From assembly GCA_910585935.1 (NCBI GenBank), contig CAJUHN010000152.1, positions 1 through 9,474 of the forward strand: 9,474 bases of DNA, given 5' to 3'. A program made the translations under genes and the position numbers. Within the stretch, counting starts at the first letter, position 1. Every line of letters starts with the position of its first letter. The notes under the pieces were generated by a model. That model worked only from the letters and a program-made list of their open reading frames with translations. It was not told the origin of the DNA and did not search any database. Positions 4,654-9,474 of this stretch are shown one piece after another. This DNA is from an uncultured Lachnospiraceae bacterium. GTDB taxonomy: Bacteria; Bacillota; Clostridia; Lachnospirales; Lachnospiraceae.

Positions 4654-4944
4654 TTAAGACTTCAAATTTTCTAAACTTTCTTTTATGTCATCAATAACAT
4701 TGCATGGATAATATTTATAGAAAACAGTTTTATCCAGATATTCAATAATATTATCTATACTATATGTTTTCTGTACCGGTTCCAACCAATTCACACTGAC
4801 ATGTTTCTGTTCCATTTCTCCATCTTCTGTTTCAAAATCAACATCACATTCTTCCTCAGATTCCCAAGCATATCCAATAAAGATTCCATATTGCTTCAAA
4901 TTTCTGTGATATACTCTATCACCAGGTTTAAACTTTTTATCCAT
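4654..4944 (-). CDS. Unknown protein with SH3/KOW-like N-terminus (96 aa)
   Basis: The start ATG at 4944 follows GGAGG by eight bases; an ATG nine codons earlier overlaps the previous gene and lacks a site. Residues 5-24 (FKPGDRVYHRNLKQYGIFIG) and the acidic strands after them (CDVDFETEDGEMEQKHVS, then NWLEP) resemble a small beta-barrel of the SH3/KOW type, with the usual GDRV and a returning glycine. These folds often bind nucleic acid or RNA polymerase. The C-terminal part (SIDNIIEYLDKTV, IDDIKESLENL) is helical. Direct function is unknown. It lies 17 bases after the gene upstream, and the RBS TTGGAGGATA is shared with the integrase and with the gene at 6274-6435. Confidence 0.7.
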   Translation of the reverse strand: MDKKFKPGDRVYHRNLKQYGIFIGYAWESEEECDVDFETEDGEMEQKHVSVNWLEPVQKTYSIDNIIEYLDKTVFYKYYPCNVIDDIKESLENLKS

Positions 4945-4961
4945 ATTCTTATCCTCCAACT

Positions 4962-5177
4962 TTACTCGCATTTTATAACAGTTTTATCAAATATCCTCTG
5001 TTCTAATTTATCAAAATCAACTGTTAAAATCCCATCACTTATCATCTCATTTATTTCAGCTAATCTCACAAATATTCCATTCGTATCAGCCATACTCATA
5101 CAAAATTCGCTTGGATATAGTTTATTTTCATTTCTGATTGTTTGTTGCCATAATTGACTTCTAAATGGATTATCCAT
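4962..5177 (-). CDS. Unrecognised 71-aa protein
   Basis: The ATG at 5177 has GAGGTG five bases upstream. That site is formed by the last codons of the 53-aa gene before it (gap four bases), so the two are probably translated together. The sequence begins MDNPFRSQLWQQTIRNENK, followed by a mixed segment (LYPSEFCMSMADTNGIF) and a helix LAEINEMISDGILTVDFDKL. It has no membrane segment or catalytic motif and I recognise no family. Confidence 0.7.
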   Translation of the reverse strand: MDNPFRSQLWQQTIRNENKLYPSEFCMSMADTNGIFVRLAEINEMISDGILTVDFDKLEQRIFDKTVIKCE

Positions 5178-5181
5178 ATAA

Positions 5182-5343
5182 TCACCTCACACCACATCTG
5201 GCAGCATACTTCAAAATATCATCATCTGTCGGATATGTATCTTCCCAACCAGAAATAGTATAGTATTTACCATTCTTAATGTCATTTACTATTCCAGCTA
5301 ATTCTTCGCTGTCTAATTTATATAAACATTTCCAAGTAATCAT
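5182..5343 (-). CDS. Unrecognised 53-aa protein
   Basis: An ATG at 5343 with AGAGGTGATGG upstream opens a frame that ends with TGA at 5182. Its terminal GTG AGG TGA forms the ribosome binding site for the next gene. The protein starts MITWKCLYKLDSEELAG, continues with a probable strand-turn-strand (NGKYYTISGWEDTYPTD) and ends in a short helix DDILKYAARCGVR. The tight packing and consistent codon use support it as real. Function is unknown. Confidence 0.6.
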   Translation of the reverse strand: MITWKCLYKLDSEELAGIVNDIKNGKYYTISGWEDTYPTDDDILKYAARCGVR

Positions 5344-5375
5344 TTTTAACCATCACCTCTAAAAATTATCTGCTC

Positions 5376-5675
5376 TTATACACTCATCTCAAACTCAAAA
5401 ATATCAAACTCATCAAATAACTGCCATTTATTATCTCCAAGATAAGATACATCAATATCTCTCATTCCATTAGTTAAATATAGTATTTTTCTTTTCCCAA
5501 GAATACATTCCTTCATTCTTTCTAAAATCAATTCTGAAGGCTGATCCACCTCAATCTGCATTTGATTTCTTCCTTCTGTTTCTTTTTCTGTCAGATGAAA
5601 TAAATTCTTACTACCCTCTTTCCTTATTCCATCTAATATACAATCATAAAATTTAGGTTTATAATTTATTTCCAT
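5376..5675 (-). CDS. Unrecognised 99-aa protein
   Basis: The ATG at 5675 follows the previous stop by four bases and has GAGG about nine bases upstream, inside the end of that gene, so translation is probably coupled. An earlier in-frame ATG at 5690 would overlap and has no site. The start MEINYKPKFYDCILDGIRKE is followed by a helix (QPSELILERMKECILGK) and strands KILYLTNGMRDIDVSYLG and KWQLFDEFDIFEFEM. This suggests a small mixed alpha/beta fold. I see no motif that gives function. Confidence 0.7.
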   Translation of the reverse strand: MEINYKPKFYDCILDGIRKEGSKNLFHLTEKETEGRNQMQIEVDQPSELILERMKECILGKRKILYLTNGMRDIDVSYLGDNKWQLFDEFDIFEFEMSV

Positions 5676-5679
5676 ATAC

Positions 5680-5889
5680 TTAATCCTCATCTATATCAAT
5701 AATATTTCTATCAAATTCTATTTTTCTCATCCTTGATTGCTCAAACCCATATCCAAAAGCATCCGTTTCACACAAAAATACCGCTTCGCATCCTTTACGG
5801 AAAAGAAAATTTGCATCACTTGAAGACCTCATTCTCATTTGTGGCTTACTGTTTTCGTCACCACTTTTTACATATACACCGTATAACAT
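5680..5889 (-). CDS. Unrecognised 69-aa protein
   Basis: The ATG at 5889 has GGGAGG seven bases upstream; the longer frame with TTG at 5904 would include this site and is rejected. The protein reads MLYGVYVKSGDENSKPQMRM, then a Ser/Arg-rich turn, then FRKGCEAVFLCETDAFGYGF and an acidic C-terminus ending DIDED. It is likely a small beta-rich protein. It overlaps nothing, but its end carries the ribosome binding site of the next gene, so the two form a pair. Confidence 0.7.
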   Translation of the reverse strand: MLYGVYVKSGDENSKPQMRMRSSSDANFLFRKGCEAVFLCETDAFGYGFEQSRMRKIEFDRNIIDIDED

Positions 5890-5923
5890 TTCATTTCCTC
5901 CCAATTAAAATCGAATTTCAAAA

Positions 5924-6064
5924 CTATTCTTTATCGTCATCAATAGTTTCCTGATATAAACACCAGTCAGGAAAGTTGCATTTTTTATCTCCATTCACAT
6001 CTACCTGTTCACTACAGCAATTATATTTATATTTACAATCTTTTTCCGTATTACAATACTGCAT
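5924..6064 (-). CDS. Cysteine-rich 46-aa protein, possible zinc binder
   Basis: The frame runs from ATG at 6064 (GGTGG four bases upstream, a weak site) to TAG at 5924. Six of 46 residues are cysteine (4, 10, 16, 17, 29, 35), in the segments MQYCNTEKDCKYKYNCC and KKCNFPDWC, followed by an acidic tail ETIDDDKE. This spacing would suit one metal site or a disulfide-linked mini-protein. The neighbouring genes on both sides are read in the same direction with short gaps. No family is recognised. Because it is small the call rests on the cysteine pattern and on how it fills the gap between genes. Confidence 0.55.
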   Translation of the reverse strand: MQYCNTEKDCKYKYNCCSEQVDVNGDKKCNFPDWCLYQETIDDDKE

Positions 6065-6091
6065 TTTACCACCATGCTTTCTTAAATTATA

Positions 6092-6238
6092 TCATTCTAT
6101 AATTTCTACATCACAATCCCAACCAACATCCTCTAAGTCTTGTTCTATAAGATATCTCACTGTTTGCCCATCAGATTCATTATCATCAAAATTAGTTCTT
6201 ACCTTTACTTTTAGCGTTACTTCTAATTCCTTTCCCAT
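6092..6238 (-). CDS. Unrecognised acidic 48-aa protein
   Basis: An ATG at 6238 with AAGGA eight bases upstream opens a frame ending at TGA at 6092. The sequence is a strand of alternating residues (GKELEVTLKVKVRTNF), a helix around QTVRYLIEQDLEDVG and a closing strand CDVEIIE. That beta-alpha-beta layout in so short a protein argues for a real, folded gene product. Function is unknown. It sits between two other very short genes in the same direction. Confidence 0.6.
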   Translation of the reverse strand: MGKELEVTLKVKVRTNFDDNESDGQTVRYLIEQDLEDVGWDCDVEIIE

Positions 6239-6273
6239 AGTTGCTTTCCTTCTTTGAAATCAGACATTTATTA

Positions 6274-6435
6274 CTACTCTGTAATTTTCTCTAATTTCTC
6301 TCTGACGGTTTCATAACTTATTTTTACACCAGATACTTCAACAATCAAATCACTTATAAGTTTTGCCATGTCTCCTGTATTCATTTCTCTCAATGCTTGT
6401 GCATATGTTTGAACTCTTCCATACTCATCTTTCAT
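6274..6435 (-). CDS. Unrecognised helical 53-aa protein
   Basis: The ATG at 6435 has GGAGG seven bases upstream, one of the best sites in the region, and the frame ends at TAG followed by TAA. The sequence (MKDEYGRVQTYAQALREMNT, then MAKLISDLIVEVSG and YETVREKLEKITE) is largely helical. The TYAQALREM...MAKLI pattern resembles short phage proteins I have seen in Firmicutes that start TYAD..R.M...ELA. I cannot name the family or its function. Confidence 0.65.
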   Translation of the reverse strand: MKDEYGRVQTYAQALREMNTGDMAKLISDLIVEVSGVKISYETVREKLEKITE

Positions 6436-6455
6436 AATCTATCCTCCAATACTAT

Positions 6456-6674
6456 TCACACTTCAAACGCTTCATTGCCAAGTAACATTTCCACATGCTG
6501 CTTCAAACTTGATATTGCAGAAATATCAAAATTAATTATTTCCTGATCAAACTCACCTGATAAATTACTCATTGCAGAAAGTTTCTCTAATGACCTTTCC
6601 ATGCGCTCATATGCCTCATCCAAATCGTTATATACTTCCATAAGTCTGTTTTTCGTTTTATTCACTCTACTCAT
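6456..6674 (-). CDS. Small coiled-coil protein (72 aa)
   Basis: The ATG at 6674 has TAGGA about ten bases upstream, a modest site. Residues 2-36 (SRVNKTKNRLMEVYNDLDEA and ERMERSLEKLSAM) form a heptad-like amphipathic helix. After an acidic break (SGEFDQEIINFD) a second helix follows (ISSLKQHVEMLLG). Such helical hairpins commonly make dimers or bind another protein. It starts 21 bases after the gene upstream. Nothing in the sequence gives a biochemical activity. Confidence 0.7.
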   Translation of the reverse strand: MSRVNKTKNRLMEVYNDLDEAYERMERSLEKLSAMSNLSGEFDQEIINFDISAISSLKQHVEMLLGNEAFEV

Positions 6675-6695
6675 ATAATTATATCCTACACTATT

Positions 6696-6899
6696 TTATA
6701 AACTTTCTACAAATTCTTTTACAAGCAAACTATCACCACCATATATTTTTAAGTAATTAATTTTACATTTATCATCCAAAATAACTTGCTGTCCATCTGA
6801 AGTTGTTATCCATACACTACATCCATCTTTTATAGCTTTATGAATGTTTTTTTCTGCCTCTTTTAAGAACTTTCCAGCATTAAATTCCCATTCAAACAT
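6696..6899 (-). CDS. Unrecognised 67-aa protein
   Basis: I chose the ATG at 6899, which has AAAGGA nine bases upstream; the ATG six codons earlier has no site. The protein reads MFEWEFNAGKFLKEAEKNIH, a helix (KAIKDG), a strand pair CSVWITTSDGQQVILDD and a C-terminal LLVKEFVESL helix. It looks like a compact alpha/beta domain. It begins 90 bases after the ATPase stop, in an AT-rich gap where I see no convincing promoter or terminator, so it is probably expressed with the ATPase. Confidence 0.7.
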   Translation of the reverse strand: MFEWEFNAGKFLKEAEKNIHKAIKDGCSVWITTSDGQQVILDDKCKINYLKIYGGDSLLVKEFVESL

Positions 6900-6989
6900 C
6901 ACTAACTTTCCTTTCATTCAAATAATAATATATAAAATCAATCTTTTATCTAACCTCTAATTATTTTTCATCTGCCAAATATGCTGTAA

Positions 6990-7748
6990 TCATCTAGGTT
7001 TAATTTCTAAATCTACATCTTTAGTTGGCTTTTTGTTATCTCTACTATCAAAGATATTGTGTCTTTGTTCTTTCCATTCTTTGCTATTTACAATAAATTG
7101 TAGATATTCTTCATAATTCTTAAATGTAACATACTTCCCGTTATAAACATCAAAGCAACTCTCACCTCTTGTTATTTCATATTCATTAGCTGAAACAACT
7201 ATGTAAATTTCATTCCCATAATTACATTTAAGAATAGTTTTGAATAGATGTTCTTTAATGTCTATGATATTATCTACACTCAAACCACTATCGAGTGCAT
7301 CTAACAATATCCATCTTTCTGAAGCAACTTCTCTGCTTTTATCTTCTGCATCATTTAATAAGTCTTTAAATACCTCTTCAAACTTTCCATTTTCTTTAGG
7401 AGTTCCAGTCTTAATAAACTGCTTGAGTTCTAAGGCAAACTTCCTAATATTCAAAACAATATTTTCTCCTTCTGAAGACTGCATTGCTATACTTATAAAC
7501 GCATAATCGCCATAGAATGATGCCTTAGAGATAGATTCTTTTCCGCCATCATTTAAATTATCATATTTTATATATGGAATACCTTGTTTTTTTAATGTAT
7601 TTCTTACTTGATGTAAAAATGTCGTTTTTCCAATGCCATTGCACCCAACTAACACCGTAACACCTGGATTGATTGTAATCGTTTTCTTTTTATATAAATT
7701 CATACCCTCTTCATAACAGTCTCTTTCTAATACAAATTTTCTGCTCAT
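6990..7748 (-). CDS. Phage-type ABC/SMC-like ATPase with altered catalytic residues (252 aa)
   Basis: A P-loop (Walker A) is clear: VLVGCNGIGKTTFL, with Lys41. A signature-like motif QSSEGEN lies at 90-96. The Walker B is WILLDALDSGLS at 146-157, with Asp150 and an ABC-type D-loop. The residue after the Walker B aspartate is Ala151, where ABC and SMC ATPases usually have the catalytic glutamate. The usual H-loop histidine is replaced in VVSANEYE (about 184-191). ATP binding is therefore likely but hydrolysis may be slow or done differently. I associate the SANEYE ending with a phage ATPase family of unknown role. The start ATG at 7748 is 14 bases from AGGAGG, an unusually long spacing. It is a soluble protein and comes 37 bases after the integrase. 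Confidence 0.8.
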   Translation of the reverse strand: MSRKFVLERDCYEEGMNLYKKKTITINPGVTVLVGCNGIGKTTFLHQVRNTLKKQGIPYIKYDNLNDGGKESISKASFYGDYAFISIAMQSSEGENIVLNIRKFALELKQFIKTGTPKENGKFEEVFKDLLNDAEDKSREVASERWILLDALDSGLSVDNIIDIKEHLFKTILKCNYGNEIYIVVSANEYEITRGESCFDVYNGKYVTFKNYEEYLQFIVNSKEWKEQRHNIFDSRDNKKPTKDVDLEIKPR

Positions 7749-7770
7749 ATTCGTTTATAATTCCTCCTAT

Positions 7771-7779
7771 ATTATATCA
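7771..7779 (-). promoter_or_regulatory. Possible extended -10 between integrase and ATPase
   Basis: TGATATAAT on the minus strand is an extended -10 match in the short gap after the integrase stop. No -35 is recognisable. The start point would fall on the AGGAGG (7768-7763), so a transcript from here would lose its ribosome binding site. Listed as a weak candidate only. Confidence 0.2.
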
Positions 7780-7785
7780 GATATT

Positions 7786-8781
7786 TTATTCAAGTGCCAG
7801 TTTTTCTCTAATGCCATATCCACCATCTACGTAAGTATTTAATGTAATATTGACATTCTTATGTCCCAACTGTTGTTGTGCAAAAGCAGCCCCATATTTT
7901 TCTGTTGTTACAGTTCCATACCAATGCCTAATCATATGTGGAGTAAGTTTTGAGTTACTATATACCTTAAACATTGCCCTTATATCAGACTCTTGCATTC
8001 TTTTTCCTGTTTTATTTAAGAAAACAGCTTTATCATCTATTATGTTTATTGTATTTCTAACCTCAATCCATTTCAAGAATGCACCTTTTGCAGACTTATT
8101 AAGCAAAACATTTCTTCCCTTTTCAATATGATATACCCCTTTGCCCATTACTCTAATATGTGGAGACTTCTCAATTTCGTTTCCGTCTAAAAATAAAGAA
8201 GAAAATTCTAATTCTACAAGTTCACATTCTCTTAAACCTGTGCTTATTAGAATTGTAAGTATAAAAAGATTCCTCTCCCTCACAAAAATGTCATTCTTCT
8301 TTTTCTGAATAATATTACATCTCATTTCTTCCAAATCATCTTTTGATGGCATCTTAACATAACGATTATATCCAGAATCCAAACCTTCATATGCTACATC
8401 TTCAACAATGTTACAATTTATCGGAACGTTTGGAGAATTAACCATAGACTTCCAAAAACTTCTAAAAATATTCTTTCTTGTATTTAAAGTTGTTGGCGAT
8501 ATTCCTTTGTTTTGCTTTTCTTCTAAATACATATTTATATAAGCCGACTCTATATATGTCATATCAGATGGTACAATTTCCGATATACTATTTTTCTGAA
8601 TTATATCTTTATCAATAAACCATTGTAACAAATTTTTAATTGCGGAATAGTAATTTAATGCCCCTAATTTGCTTTTCCTGTTTAAAAGATAAAGCTGTAT
8701 GAACATTGGTATATTATCTTCATTCATCTTCCGTTGTAATTTTTCTGCATTTTTCTTCTGAACTTCATCTTTATAACACAT
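7786..8781 (-). CDS. int: Tyrosine recombinase / phage-type integrase (331 aa)
   Basis: The protein has the SAM-like core-binding domain at about 25-120 and the catalytic domain after it. All catalytic residues are present: Arg184 in STGLRECEL, Lys214 in the beta-hairpin VMGKG, His282 and Arg285 in TPHMIRHWYGT, His307 in LGHKN, and the nucleophile Tyr317 in TLNTYV. These enzymes cut and rejoin DNA at attachment sites to integrate or excise an element. The ATG at 8781 has GGAGG eight bases upstream; a TTG five codons earlier overlaps that site. The length is normal for the family. No excisionase gene or attachment repeat is visible. It lies upstream of the ATPase in the same direction and directly downstream of a tnpB remnant, which may have displaced its original promoter. 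Confidence 0.95.
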   Translation of the reverse strand: MCYKDEVQKKNAEKLQRKMNEDNIPMFIQLYLLNRKSKLGALNYYSAIKNLLQWFIDKDIIQKNSISEIVPSDMTYIESAYINMYLEEKQNKGISPTTLNTRKNIFRSFWKSMVNSPNVPINCNIVEDVAYEGLDSGYNRYVKMPSKDDLEEMRCNIIQKKKNDIFVRERNLFILTILISTGLRECELVELEFSSLFLDGNEIEKSPHIRVMGKGVYHIEKGRNVLLNKSAKGAFLKWIEVRNTINIIDDKAVFLNKTGKRMQESDIRAMFKVYSNSKLTPHMIRHWYGTVTTEKYGAAFAQQQLGHKNVNITLNTYVDGGYGIREKLALE

Positions 8782-8839
8782 AATTTTATCCTCCAATCAA
8801 ACGATGATTCTATTGCCTTTTTGACATTCATAGTAAATC

Positions 8840-8857
8840 ACGCAACTTACGCTGCGT
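8840..8857. repeat. Hairpin at the 3' end of the tnpB remnant
   Basis: ACGCA (8840-8844) and TGCGT (8853-8857) form a 5-bp stem with an 8-base loop that spans the tnpB stop codon (8847-8849). IS200/IS605 elements carry subterminal hairpins at their ends, and in TnpB systems this end also encodes the guide-RNA scaffold. The position fits a right-end structure, but the stem is short. Confidence 0.35.
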
Positions 8858-9281
8858 TTATAACTATAGGGGTTAGAACACCCTCTATCCCATATCGCTC
8901 ACTGAACGCATTTGGGAATACCTTCATCATAATCTGTAAAGATCCGTTTACATCACTATTGATAAGCAATCCAGAATTACTTCTAAACAACCCTCTTTCT
9001 ATCCGTCTTGACTTATCGTAATTCTGTTTAATAGTTTCTTCTCCATCTAAGAAACTTGTTCCTGAAGAATAACTCTCCTCAGTTTCAATATATTTAATTC
9101 CAACATTTTCACATTTATATTTGAGTTGCTGTAACAACATCTGATAAGGAATACTCACAAACTTCTGATTGCTTTGTTTACCCATATCTATACTCTGTTT
9201 CCATTCCTTATTCTTGCCAACAACCAAAGTATCAATGTCATTTTTCACACACCACTTCACTACATAAGCACTTGCATTGTA
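8847..9281 (-). pseudogene. tnpB: 3' fragment of tnpB (IS200/IS605 RNA-guided nuclease), 5' part missing
   Basis: The frame reads as the C-terminal third of TnpB: IDTLVVGKNKEWKQ, MGKQSNQKFVSIPYQML and YIETEESYSSGTSFLDGEE, then a final INSDVNGSLQIMMKVFPNAF. The RuvC glutamate (TEESY) and the last RuvC aspartate (SDVNGS) remain. Everything before the second RuvC part, including the first aspartate and the nucleic-acid-binding N-terminus, is absent. The full protein is usually 350-430 residues. The CxxC pairs of the zinc ribbon are also not present in this version. The frame stays open upstream to a TAA at 9348-9350, but residues beyond about 9281 no longer look like TnpB. No tnpA is seen, so the element cannot move by itself. 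Confidence 0.85.
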
Positions 9282-9328
9282 AGCGCCAAATATTCCTGCG
9301 GATTTTCTAATCTCCTGAATCCCTCTAT

Positions 9329-9368
9329 AATTGTAAATGAAATATAGTTAAACTATTTCACTACAATT
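9329..9368. repeat. Imperfect palindrome before the rightward gene
   Basis: AATTGTA (9329-9335) pairs with TACAATT (9362-9368), TGAAA (9338-9342) with TTTCA (9356-9360), and TAGTT (9345-9349) with AACTA (9351-9355). Small bulges separate these arms. It lies directly upstream of the GGAGG (9371-9375) of the plus-strand gene and beside the broken end of tnpB. It could be an operator, a leader hairpin or an insertion-sequence end. Confidence 0.6.
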
Positions 9369-9382
9369 ACGGAGGATAGGTT

Positions 9383-9474
9383 ATGGCAGCTACACGCAAA
9401 GTCCGTGTTCCGATGGCGGAACAGCACAGACTTATCTGGAGGATGGCCGCTGCAGCTTCACAAACAATCTCAGC
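9383..9474 (+). CDS. Start of a ribbon-helix-helix-like DNA-binding protein (partial, 30 codons)
   Basis: The ATG at 9383 has GGAGG seven bases upstream, and the frame is open to the right edge. The visible residues (MAATRKVRVPMAEQHRLIWR, then MAAAASQTIS) fit the start of a ribbon-helix-helix fold: a basic strand RKVRVPM, a first helix, an Ala-rich end and a QTIS turn before a second helix. MobC/NikA-like relaxosome proteins and Arc-type antitoxins start this way. The DNA is visibly richer in G and C than the rest of the window, suggesting a different origin. Only about 30 residues are visible, so the family call is tentative. Confidence 0.5.
   Translation, partial: MAATRKVRVPMAEQHRLIWRMAAAASQTIS

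Noticed and set aside
4801..6257. Plus-strand open frames at 4801-5157, 5733-5954 and 5976-6257
   Set aside because: They are antisense shadows of tightly packed minus-strand genes. The last lies opposite three short minus-strand genes that have better starts.
1568..7748. Integron-like cassette array behind the tyrosine recombinase
   Set aside because: I saw no repeated attC-like structures between genes, the recombinase lacks features I would link to integron integrases, and gene gaps are too short and dissimilar.
7240..9021. Plus-strand open frames inside the ATPase, integrase and tnpB regions (7240-7506, 7850-8131, 8821-9021)
   Set aside because: They are opposite genes with clear conserved motifs and have no translation signals.
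1..9474. CRISPR array or tandem repeats
   Set aside because: No regularly spaced direct repeats were seen. The only repeats are operator-type palindromes and shared ribosome binding sites such as GAGGTGATTATATG (before 2774 and 5177).

Overview
The window looks like part of an AT-rich integrative element (prophage-like or ICE-like accessory DNA) in a low-GC Gram-positive host, most likely a clostridium of the Lachnospiraceae type. The reasons are strong AGGAGG-type ribosome binding sites, sigma-A promoters, Firmicutes-type LexA boxes, and small phage-like proteins of a kind I associate with that group. The assignment is an inference from style, not from a marker gene.

Left part (1-1567). A partial minus-strand gene enters from the left edge. 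It follows a minus-strand tRNA gene with anticodon CAT, no encoded CCA and its own intrinsic terminator. Upstream of the tRNA is a gene-free control region. It holds a near-perfect minus-strand sigma-A promoter (TTGACA-N17-TATACT) with two LexA-type boxes (GAAC-N4-GTTT), a possible opposing plus-strand promoter, and a long imperfect stem-loop that pairs better as plus-strand RNA. A BlaI/MecI-family repressor gene follows on the plus strand without a BlaR1-like partner. About 390 bases of AT-rich DNA then hold only a frame-shifted coding remnant and a micro-ORF.

Middle part (1568-7748). Every recognisable gene is on the minus strand. From upstream to downstream they are an ABC/SMC-like ATPase, about twelve small proteins that are mostly unknown (four of them very short: 46, 48, 53 and 53 aa), and then a separately promoted module. 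That module opens with a consensus promoter inside a 10-bp inverted repeat. It encodes a Phd/YefM-like antitoxin overlapping a HicA-like toxin, followed by a glycine-zipper membrane/coiled-coil protein and two small unknowns. Close spacing and stop/start overlaps indicate operons.

Right part (7786-9474). A complete tyrosine recombinase lies upstream of the ATPase, suggesting this is the integrase end of the element. Directly upstream of it is the 3' third of a tnpB gene (IS200/IS605 type), truncated at its 5' end. Beyond that are an imperfect palindrome and the start of a plus-strand gene, visibly richer in G+C, that reads like a ribbon-helix-helix DNA-binding protein. The element edge may lie near here.

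The most interesting signals are the LexA-box promoter pointing into a tRNA (with a possible antisense RNA), the operator-controlled toxin-antitoxin module with its unusual downstream membrane protein, and the array of uncharacterised small genes behind the integrase.
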